Source: Portunus trituberculatus (taxonomy: Eukaryota; Arthropoda; Malacostraca; Decapoda; Portunidae). From it: a DNA stretch of 64,000 nucleotides. Shown here one piece after another: positions 55,302 through 64,000 of this stretch (position 1 is its first letter; the number at the start of each line of letters is the position of its first letter). The DNA is taken from contig NC_059268.1 in the NCBI RefSeq assembly GCF_017591435.1, forward strand, positions 11,162,684 to 11,226,683, written 5' to 3'. Below the pieces are notes generated by a model, which was not told the DNA's origin, searched no databases, and saw only the letters and a list, made by a program, of their open reading frames with translations. The translations under genes were made by a program, and so were the position numbers.

Positions 55302-58012
55302 CTGAAGGAGAAAGACATACAGTGAGTGAGGTTAAAATGTAACTTCCCATTTTAAATCATCTTTATAATAGTAGTATTCTACAGCGTAAAAAGTGATATG
55401 CGAGGATATAATGTAAGGTAGAGAGGAAAACAAACATAGCAGACCAAAGCATGACAAACGTGAGTCAAAGTTTATCATTTCCTGTACATGAATCATTCCT
55501 GACGTGGAATCCTGTGGCGTGGAGGACGTGAAGATAACCATGTCACAACTTTACAGTTTTCTCAACAGGCGACGCACTTCTCGGTACAAAACGACATTAC
55601 CGGAGTGAGTATCTACCTTGCTCCTGTACACATCAACATCACGCGAAGCACCATTAAGAAGCAAGCGAAAGTATATAAATAAATAAAAAGAAATTCAAAT
55701 ACTGTGTCCATGGCAGGTCGGTAGGAGGGTATAGGGCCATTCAGAAATGATTGGACACTTACCACAATGTGTTTCCCGGAAAAAAGCCTTTCTGGTTATA
55801 AGGAGAGATTTGAATTACGCTTTTAACTTTAATATTCAACCTCATATATTGCGAGGGATGATTTCAATAGTGGCCCCAGAGTAACTAAAAGTGTTCCCTC
55901 CTTTACATACAAAGAAAGAAAATGGTTGGTGTACAGTACCAGACTATTCTATTTAGCTGAAGGGAACTTGTGGGACAAATAATATTAAATTTACAAGGGA
56001 AGGTTCGGCAAGCTGATGCCGCGCACTGCTGCCTATTTTCCTTCGCGGTGCTCCGTGTCCCTTCTTGTAGCTACTGTTATGAGGCAGTGATGGAGGTGGG
56101 GGATAAAGATGGGAGGTTTTTAGATACCCTTCAATTTTAGATTCTGAAATGGTTAGTTGGATTCTCACGGCTATGTTTCCTCGGACTGATGAGGCAGAAC
56201 TAATATCAATAATACCGTGAAAATCTAAAAAAAAAACCCAACAACCCAACAGCAGCCTATTAAATGGGAATAGAGATACGCGCAAAAACATAAGAAAATA
56301 AAGGAAGAAGATGTAAGAAGCCATCAGGCGTGTGCTGTTTCTGTCTACGTATTTCAACCAATCATCTTTATCAATAAATTTGTCTAATCTTTAAAATCTT
56401 TCTAATGACTCAACAATAAACTGAAATGACGTTTGAGAAGTTCTACAATATACTGAAATAATCGCCTTTTTCCTTCAAGTTGCCGAGGTAAAGTGGGACG
56501 AAACAAATGAACAATTCACTCAAGCTCTCCAACATGCATGGGCGGCGAAGCGAGGCCCGAACCCTTGCCGTGGTCACCTACAGCCTGGCGAACAGTCCAT
56601 CTGTTTTAGGATGAAGAGAATGACGTCACTCAATCGCCCACGTGAACCTCGATCCACCTGGAACTCCCCTGGACAAAGAGAGGTGAGCCCAGGTAGTGGT
56701 GACCTTGTATTGAGGCATTCCCGCCTCCTCCTCCCAAACAACTTCCCTTTCCTTCCCGCCTGGAAAAAAGTACACGTATTTGTATTGCTGCATCCCCCAC
56801 TCCTCACTGCACAATTTTACCTGGACGGTCGCTGTGGTGAACGTAGCATAAATTCCGGGGATTCGTTACGAGCGTTGAGGACGAGGTTAGTCAGTGACAG
56901 TACCGGTCAAGACCAGGCAGCCACAGACACAGGAAAGACAAAGGTATCTAAACTTTTCACCAGCACTTCACTAATCCCAAGCCACTAGTACAAAACGGCT
57001 CACAGTATGAAGTCAATTGGAGCAGGCACACTAACACCTCCACACCAGGCAGAGCTCACCGGCACGGCACGGAAGCCCACAAAACTCTGGCTCTGCACGG
57101 TACACACACGTTGAAGCACACAGGTTCCCAGTTCCACCGCCAAGCCTCTCCTGGGATGAGGTGTAGTAGGTAAGCTGTCCGAGGTCCACTGGGTGAATAC
57201 ATTCAATCCAAGTGGCAGGTGGCGGTCAAGTTAACGTATACTGTCCACGTCACCTATGAACCTTTGCCCCGAAGCGTGTTCCCTGGTTCATGCTATTCCG
57301 AACCACATATTCCCACACTTACTCACCATCACACACACACACACACACACACAACAGTATCATGCATCATTTGCAGATCTCTTTCTCGTGTGTGTGTGTG
57401 TGTGTGTGTGTGAAAGTGAGTGCGAATGTGTGGTGGGTCTGGCAACTTCCGCAGAGGGAAGGAATGGGGTAGCGGTTCAGTGTGTGTTGCAAAAGTAGAA
57501 GGGGAAGGAAGGAAAGTCTGAGGTCTTCACTAGTCCCCGCCCGTCCCATCCTCCTTTACCTGGGCGATTGGCGAGTCCAGAGACTTCTTACGGCCCCATC
57601 CCGATCCCCATCCTCCCCTTCTTCCTCTTCCTCTTCCGCCTCCTTCTCTTTCTTTTCCTCCTCCTCCTCCTCCTCCTCCTCCTCCTCCTCCTTCGGTCCG
57701 TTAAGCAATGTGTGAGCTGAAATCGGGTCGTAAGAAGTCGCTCCGCTGCACTCGACCCTCAGCCTTACCTGCACCAGGGACAAACAGGTGTAGGGGAGCG
57801 CACGTCACCTGTATTTATGACCCGACATGTTTTGCGATCACAAATACTCGATCTTTGCACACCTGAGTGGAGAAGAAAGACGGTGTGGTGGAAAGGAACA
57901 GGCAGGAGGTGGAATAAAAGACAAGGACGATGTGTGGATGGGGTGGTGGGAGAGCATGAATAAAGGATATGGTGAAGGAGATGGGGATAGATGCCTTGGT
58001 AAGAGATATGGG
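55302..58012. other. Upstream bib intron or flank, no recognised exon
   Basis: Searched by eye on the minus strand for the first NPA box and an exon ending in phase 2; none found. Overlapping frames near 56.6 and 57.5 kb have no family resemblance. (CA)n at 57331-57352, (GT)n at about 57388-57412, (TCC)n at about 57651-57691. Confidence 0.45.
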
Positions 58013-58223
58013 CCCGTATTGAGAAACGCTTAGCTCCCACACCACGACTATTTTCCAAGGCCGCAGAGATGATTAGAAGGATTTTCAAGTGTGTTTCTCC
58101 AGTTAATAATGATGAAATCTTGTCAATTTGCCTCTGGAACCGTAAAAACACCTCAAAACTCGTGTCAAATTAAATAAAACATTTTGAAATAGTGGAGGTG
58201 AAGCACACGTGTTTGAGAATAAC
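58013..58223. mobile_element. Non-autonomous repeat family B, copy 1
   Basis: Ends GTATTGAGAAACGCTTAG and GTGTTTGAGAATAACG form imperfect inverted repeats. Internal blocks (CTATTTTCCAAGGCCGCAGA, GTTTCTCCAGTTAATAAT) recur at 61269-61476 and 62391-62602. Confidence 0.72.
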
Positions 58224-58435
58224 GAGCCATATAATGATGTTAAAGGTAATGGTGATGCGGTGGTTACATGGTGCGATAGTGACTTTGGCATTACTCCTTC
58301 GAACGACTAACTGTACAGTAACAAACAAACATACAAACAACACAACTTCTACTCAAATACTATGTTTTTCCCTTTAACTTTTTAATATCCTGTTAATTAA
58401 AAAACACCGGTGGCCTTTCCTTGCAAAGATAGCAA

Positions 58436-58438
<3 letters not shown>

Positions 58439-58505
<67 letters not shown>

Positions 58506-58592
58506 TAGGCTTGTCGCTATACGCCTTCCCCATATCCTGGTGATGATGCAACGAAGAGGAGGAGGAGGAGGAGGAGGAGGAGGAGGAGGAGA
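58439..58592. repeat. (CT)n and (GAG)n microsatellites
   Basis: (CT)n at 58439-58502 and (GGA)n at about 58556-58591. Confidence 0.93.
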
Positions 58593-58655
58593 ATGTGATC
58601 TATTCTTTACCCACCGTTAGTCAATATTTGCCTTTCTACTCTCGGGAACAACCAG

Positions 58656-58696
<41 letters not shown>

Positions 58697-58699
<3 letters not shown>

Positions 58700-58898
58700 G
58701 GGCAAGCCTCTTAATGTGTAGCCCCTGTTCACCTAGCAGTAAATAAGTACAGGATGTAACTCGAGGGGTTGAGGCCTCGCTTTCCCGGTGTGTGGAGTGT
58801 GTTGTGGTCTCAGTCCTACCCGAAGATCGGTCTATGAGCTCTGAGCTCGCTCCGTAATGGGGAAGACTGGCTGGGTGACCAGCAGGCAACCGAGGTGA

Positions 58899-58901
<3 letters not shown>
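58697..58901 (+). repeat. tRNA-Val-derived SINE, copy 4, head missing
   Basis: Body matches copy 3 (GGGCAAGCCTCTTAATGTGT, CTATGAGCTCTGAGCTCGCT, GGTGACCAGCAGGCAACCGA), ending GAGGTGAATTACACAC. The tRNA head is absent. (CA)n lies on both sides (58660-58696 and 58902-58975). Confidence 0.85.
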
Positions 58902-58977
<76 letters not shown>

Positions 58978-59074
58978 CTAATAATGGCATATAATGATGA
59001 AGGAACACCTGCATGGCTGACACACGTAATAAAGGAGATCAATACGGATAATAAAGCATAAGATTCTGTTGGAA

Positions 59075-59142
<68 letters not shown>
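58902..59142. repeat. (CA)n and (CT)n microsatellites
   Basis: (CA)n at 58902-58975 as the SINE tail, (CT)n at about 59080-59142. Confidence 0.93.
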
Positions 59143-59146
<4 letters not shown>

Positions 59147-59403
59147 AGATAAATAACTAAACAAACGAAACGAAGAAAAATGTTAGATTGAAATTAACAA
59201 AAAAGAAAAATTACTCTAATAAATTTTCCTCTACCATGGAAAGGGAAAAAAGGAAAACAAGTAAAAGATTTCCATCTCTGCACCTTCGCCTTTTCTAGTA
59301 TATGGAGACCTGCATTTCACTCCTGCATGAAACACACCAGGACTCGTATTATGAAGCGCTTTGTTGGGTTAGGTTAGATTACAATATGCCGAGGCAGACA
59401 TGA

Positions 59404-59615
59404 TTAACCCCTTCAGTACCATGACACGTTTTCCTATTGATTCTTGATACTATTTGGTAATTTTACAGATTCAGAAAGTCATGTAGGGATCCAAATAGAG
59501 AAGACTATGGCCATTAATCTTTTGATCTTCATAGACCCTTACTAATGTCATCAAAATCGTCTAATCATACCCAAAAACTCAAGGTCGTAAAGCGCTCCAG
59601 TACTTAAAGGGTTAA
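59404..59615. mobile_element. TTAA-flanked MITE, copy 2
   Basis: Starts TTAACCCCTTCAGTACCATG and ends CAGTACTTAAAGGGTTAA. Internal sequence is reversed relative to copies 1 and 3 (ATGGCCATTAATCTTTTGAT against the complement). Confidence 0.82.
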
Positions 59616-60325
59616 CCAGATTCGCATTAACTATTTTTTCCCCTTCGATCAGTGATACTAAATCTTAAACTATCTCTAGAATGAGGAGAAATATCTTTGT
59701 GAACTCGACAATGACTAACACGAAAGAAAAGTGGAAGTAGTCTTGATATGAAGCTACGTTTGAGAATACAGGTGCGTTTGATTAGAAGCTACAAGGCAAA
59801 ATGAAAACGATAATATACTTCCGTGCAAAACAAAATATGAAAGCTACTGAAAGGGTTAGGTTTCATTTAGTTAGTGGAGTGCTTTTGATACTCGCCTCTA
59901 AGTATTAAAGTATACAAATAAATAAATAAATAAAGTCAAGTGTAATCAGAATGAGATGCAGATAATTCGACACGTACCGATGACAAAAAGAATATTAATA
60001 ATGAGATTACTTGAGAATTTTATCACTAATGGTATTTAATTCTCTTCTCTCTCACTTTTTTTTCTTCATTTCCCTCACCACTCTCTCTTATCTCCTCCCT
60101 CCATCTCCTCACTCCCCTCTCTTATCCCTTTATCCTCCTCTTCTCTCTCTCTTTCTCACACTCCCTTCTCTTATCTCTATTAATTTTTTCTCTCATCTCC
60201 CCTTCCTTTCTCTAAATTCACCCTCCCTTTCACCTCCTGTTCTGTTTATCCCCTCTCTCTCTTCACCCTCTCTTCTCTCTCCCTCCCCGTTCACCCCTCC
60301 TCATTCTCTTTCCCTTCACTTTTCA

Positions 60326-60399
<74 letters not shown>

Positions 60400-60456
60400 A
60401 GCCTCCCGTCTATCCCTCATTAACTTTCATCTGACGCCCTTTCCTAGAACACAGCC

Positions 60457-60541
<85 letters not shown>

Positions 60542-61268
60542 ACAGGCGGATAAGTAACCTTGACCGACACCCTTCTGAAGAGTGATTGATAGCGTTCAGA
60601 GTGAGGGGAGAGGGAAAAGGACTCCACACACACTACTGCTACTGCTTCTGATACGCGATTTTTCCCTCGCTTAGCTTTCTTTCTATGCAAACTTCACGCA
60701 CGAAAAATCTAATCGAAAGTAATTTTTCTGATATGTCATCCCGTTATGCGCTAATAGAGTTAAATTTTTGACTTGAGATAAACTAAACCTAAGGGAAACC
60801 AAACGTAACCTAACCTCACTTAACCTAACCTAACCAAACTTTGATAAACCAAATTAGAGTAAACTAAAGTAAATCTAGCCTACAATAAGCTAAAATAACT
60901 TCCCCTGACGTAATATAAGCTAATGTACCGCATCCAAACACACAACGATAAATCAATTAAACCTAAGCGAATGGAAAGCTACATTTGCTAACATTTTGTG
61001 GATATAATATTCGTGATGGGAAATTTACTAAGGGAACTTAGAGTGTAAAGGATCAAACATATGTAGAAGGATTCAGATGAAATGACAGCGACTCCCAACT
61101 AGAATTAGAAACCCCAATCTTTAACTATGTGTAATTTTAAACCCTGATTAAGTGCGAGCGAGTATAATTGACTTTAATATTGTTCCAGATGAGTTTTCAT
61201 GTCTACGTGCCACAGTCAACCACCAGCACACGGCAAGGGCATGACATCAACGCCAGTACATGAAAGGT
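59616..61268. other. Pyrimidine-rich and telomere-like low-complexity interval
   Basis: CT-rich region 60040-60420 with (CT)n at 60330-60397, (GT)n at 60461-60539, and a run of CCTAA-like units at about 60778-60840. No gene recognised. Confidence 0.5.
60778..60840. repeat. Short degenerate (CCTAA)n, telomere-like
   Basis: Contains CCTAACCTCACTTAACC followed by TAACCTAACCAAAC; CCTAA is the complement of TTAGG, the common arthropod telomere unit. Only a few exact units, so it may be chance or an old interstitial remnant. Confidence 0.4.
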
Positions 61269-61476
61269 CTGTATTCTAAAACGCTTTGGTCACTTACCAT
61301 GGCTATTTTCAAAGGCCACAGAGAGGGTTAACTAGATTCTGAAGTGTTTCTCCTGTTGATAATACAGAATAGTTAATCTGTCACTATAACCCTAGAAACA
61401 GCCTTAGGAAACCCGTGTAGCTTAAAGAGGCTTCAGAATGTAAAAGAGAGGTGGCACAGAGGTGTTTCAGAATATG
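61269..61476. mobile_element. Non-autonomous repeat family B, copy 2
   Basis: GTATTCTAAAACGCTTTGG at the left end and GAGGTGTTTCAGAATATG at the right; interior CTATTTTCAAAGGCCACAGA and TTTCTCCTGTTGATAAT match copies 1 and 3. Confidence 0.72.
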
Positions 61477-61937
61477 TTCCAAAAAGAAGAGGAAACTATT
61501 AGTTGCGCAATGCTCCAGTCCCTTTATGTCGCGCCGCCGCCACCCAGAGCCGAGCCGAGGACCTTGTGACACCTACCCCAATGTGGCGTCACCGGCCCGC
61601 CCATCTCTGGTTTTGTAACTCAACTCCCACGTCAACAGTGAGGTAAGAGATGACCATTAGACATAGAAGATTGAACCTCGGCGATAATGAAGCAAGCAAC
61701 GACACTAACAAAAATAACAACAACTAAGTATTACAACTAATAGAACTCGCGTATAATGAACAGACGATTCCAATTTTATTTGTATTTAGTTACTTAATCA
61801 TTCAGTATTTATTGTCGGCTGCACCAGTAATAACCACACACGGCACAGTATCAATGCTTTATCGCTTTTCGATCATGGAAGTAATATTTCATTCTTGACA
61901 TAAAAGGCGAAAAAGGTAGTTGGATATATTGTAACAT

Positions 61938-62061
<124 letters not shown>

Positions 62062-62390
62062 GCAAAAGAGATATGTGGATATCCTCAACCCTGAACGTGG
62101 CGTGTGATTGGTATAATGTAATCAGGTTTAATCCACATAAATCCATCAACATGAAAAAAAATGTTGTTATTGTTGTTATTATTATTTTTTTTGTCATTAT
62201 CACTTCTGCTACTACTACTACTACTACTACCACAGTTGATATCACTGTCATAATCACTCATTGCTATCAACCAAACCGTGATTCGCGGAACTAAAATGGC
62301 TTTGGCCTACACTAATGAAAATTCCCTAGCTTTAACAATTACAGGCAGCAACACATCGGCAGCTGGTGTCTGGAGATATGTCTGTTTCTA

Positions 62391-62602
62391 GGTATTCACA
62401 AACTCTTCGCTCTTTCTCCACTACTATTTTCCACAAACACCGACATGATTAGCAAGGTTCTCAAGAGTTTCTTACGTTGATAATGTAGAAATCTTGTTGA
62501 TATGCCACTGAAACAGTAAAAACACCCTTAAAAACCCACGAAACTTCATCTGAAACCTTTTTAAAGTAGAGGAGATGCATGGCAGAAGTATTTAAAAATA
62601 TT
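62391..62602. mobile_element. Non-autonomous repeat family B, copy 3
   Basis: GTATTCACAAACTCTTCG to AGAAGTATTTAAAAATAT; interior CTATTTTCCACAAACACCGA and TTTCTTACGTTGATAATGTA align with copies 1 and 2. The most diverged of the three. Confidence 0.65.
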
Positions 62603-62777
62603 GTGCTTAGTGGTGGTGATGGAGACGAAAAAATGAGATCGTGACCTGAAAACCACTCCGAGAGAAGACGAAAAGGCGGCAGACAGAGAAGCAAGGAGGC
62701 AGACAGCACTGAATATACGATAGGAAGATATATACGAGAGCCATAATGTTAAAGGCAGTCTAGAGTGGAAGACAGAG

Positions 62778-63047
62778 ATGCCTCTTTCGGCCCGAGATAC
62801 ATGGAGATTAGCGCCATTACGGGACGAGGAATATGTGCGAAAATTAAGGTCTGTGAGATTGAATTTTGGGACTATTGGAGGACGCGAGGCTGTGATGGCG
62901 TTTGTTGATTATGTGTCCGCGGAAAAATTGCAGGCCGGGAGTTATAACATGGAGGTTTCCGCTGGTGTACTGAGAGGAAAAATACATCACCAGCCAGACT
63001 GCTCAGGGAAGTCTGCGGTACTCTCCTGCCGAATCTTGTTTTACTGA
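62778..63047 (+). CDS. Unrecognised 89-codon open frame
   Basis: A compositionally ordinary frame (MPLSARDTWRLAPLRDEEYV, then VRLNFGTIGGREAVMAFVDY) in an otherwise repeat-rich region. The segment RLNFGTIGGREAVMAFVDYV could fit the beta-strand pattern of an RRM-like fold, but this is only suggestive. No clear splice sites were settled on. It could be an exon of an unknown plus-strand gene, a transposon remnant or a chance frame. Confidence 0.25.
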   Translation: MPLSARDTWRLAPLRDEEYVRKLRSVRLNFGTIGGREAVMAFVDYVSAEKLQAGSYNMEVSAGVLRGKIHHQPDCSGKSAVLSCRILFY

Positions 63048-63137
63048 GCGAGGCTGTGCTCTAGTCTAGCCTCTCCTTTACCTGATCATTCGGTACATCT
63101 GAGACATATTTACTTGTTCTATAACCCCTTTACATTT

Positions 63138-63348
63138 TTAACCTCTTCAGTACTGGGACGCATTTCTACCACGAGTTTGTGTATGATTAGACGATTTAAT
63201 TTACATTAGGAAGGGTCTATGGAGTCAGATGATTAATGGCCACAGTCTTCACTATTTCAATCCCCACATAAGTTTCTGAAGCTGTATAAAATCGGCAATT
63301 ATTAAGCAGAATAAATATGAAAACACGTCATGGTACTGAAGGGGTTAA
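63138..63348. mobile_element. TTAA-flanked MITE, copy 3
   Basis: Starts TTAACCTCTTCAGTACTGGG and ends CATGGTACTGAAGGGGTTAA. Same orientation as copy 1, sharing CATTAGGAAGGGT and GATTAATGGCCACAGTCTTC. Confidence 0.83.
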
Positions 63349-63563
63349 ACTACGTACAAATTTTCAGTTCCGTCCCTTCTTGTAATGTTTATATGAAGAT
63401 TCAAAGCATTATTACTGGTGCTGTTAATTGCTTAAGTCGCAGTGAGAAGGAGAAGTGTTGAAAAAACTCGTGAAAATAAGTAATATCCTTTTTTATTTGC
63501 TTCAGTTTTCATTTTTCTTAGTGAGTCTCAGTGTAAGTCCTGATGAAGATGTTTGAAGATAAT

Positions 63564-63676
63564 TTTTCTTTTTTTTTTATGTAGGAGAAAAGCCAGCTAA
63601 AGGCAACAAAATATTGAAAAAAAAGGCCCACTTGAATGGTGGTTCCCTAAAAGAAAAATAGAGTTAGCCAAAAGTC
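63564..63676 (-). mobile_element. 3' UTR fragment of the LINE seen as copies 1 and 2
   Basis: Poly-T (the complement of the tail) followed by TATGTAGGAGAAAAGCCAGC and AAAAAGGCCCACTTGA, matching the reverse complement of the copy 1 3' UTR (13694-13809). 5'-truncated to about 100 bp. Confidence 0.75.
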
Positions 63677-64000
63677 TGGAACAAATGTCTTGATACACCG
63701 ACATGGTTAGAATGATATATTTAGTGACTTACTTGGAATCTTGAACACTATCCGGTGGTACAAGTTTAGATTACAATTCCGACATGCAACAGTAACACCA
63801 TCAAGAGAGATAGAGTTCACCTGTCAGTGGCTGTGGCTTTACATTAACTTTGTAATATATGGAATAATAAACACTTAAAGGTCTACAAATTACATCCACT
63901 AAGTAAATACGTCTAATACTCGTACTTAGGGAAAAAAAAGTCAGTAATATCATCCCGGAAAATTGAACACAAATCCTTCATTACGAGTTCCCTGTGGCGG
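63677..64000. other. Right-edge interval without recognised genes
   Basis: No coding or repeat signal recognised. Confidence 0.4.

Noticed and set aside
55223..55318. ATG at 55318 as the bib translation start
   Set aside because: It lies in the polypyrimidine tract of a clear splice acceptor, and the protein would lack the first half of the aquaporin fold.
56574..56988. Overlapping 77-, 125- and 62-codon frames on both strands
   Set aside because: No motif or family resemblance in any of them and no aquaporin NPA-1 signature; overlapping open frames here reflect GC-rich composition.

Overview
This is an animal (metazoan) nuclear window, most likely from an arthropod and plausibly a malacostracan crustacean. 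The evidence is multi-exon genes with GT-AG introns up to 17 kb, a Big brain-type aquaporin (an arthropod neurogenic gene), very dense dinucleotide microsatellites, tRNA-derived SINEs, LINEs, pogo/Tigger-, hAT- and piggyBac-like DNA transposons, and a decayed Ty3/gypsy gag. The species is not identifiable from the sequence alone.

Two cellular genes are supported. The first is the 3' half of a big brain (bib) ortholog on the minus strand. Its exons are at 55301-55097, 51589-51509, 42641-42533, 25225-25085 and 23754-23165. All junctions have GT/AG signals and matching phases. The exons encode the second aquaporin half (second NPA box, last membrane helices) and a long Tyr/Pro/Ser-rich cytoplasmic tail. 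The 5' exons with the first NPA box were not found, so the gene probably continues past the right edge. A further exon at 35259-35090 lies in the 17-kb intron, starts in the phase needed by the exon at 42641-42533, and would give a different 55-residue Gln/Tyr-rich C-terminus. It looks like an unannotated alternative last exon. The second gene, on the plus strand inside the next bib intron, is a single-exon REXO1/GOR-like DEDDh 3'-5' exonuclease (45821-46696). It keeps the catalytic Asp/Glu residues but has Leu where the Exo III His is expected.

Most of the rest is transposon-derived. 2.7-9.2 kb: a nearly full-length CR1-like LINE (minus) broken by a three-deep nest of DNA transposons. 10.4-17.05 kb: a Tigger-like element whose ends enclose a decayed LINE and an ORF1-bearing LINE. 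17.6-18.4 kb: SINEs in (CA)n. 23.9-28.1 kb: two copies of a second Tigger-like family and a gypsy gag pseudogene. 28.1-31.7 kb: a SINE and three CR1-like LINE fragments, head to tail, separated by (TG)n. 34.6-34.9 kb: a SINE. 36.8-39.5 kb: a second copy of the first LINE family. 52.6-55.0 kb: a compound trinucleotide array split by a hAT-like element. 58-63.7 kb: a SINE, two MITE families and a LINE 3'-end fragment.

The most notable pattern is that the SINEs and CR1-like LINEs share the same 3' end running into (CA)n, and most copies abut (CA)n on their 5' side too. This fits a LINE/SINE pair that inserts into (CA)n microsatellites. No CRISPR, operon or prokaryotic defence system is present.
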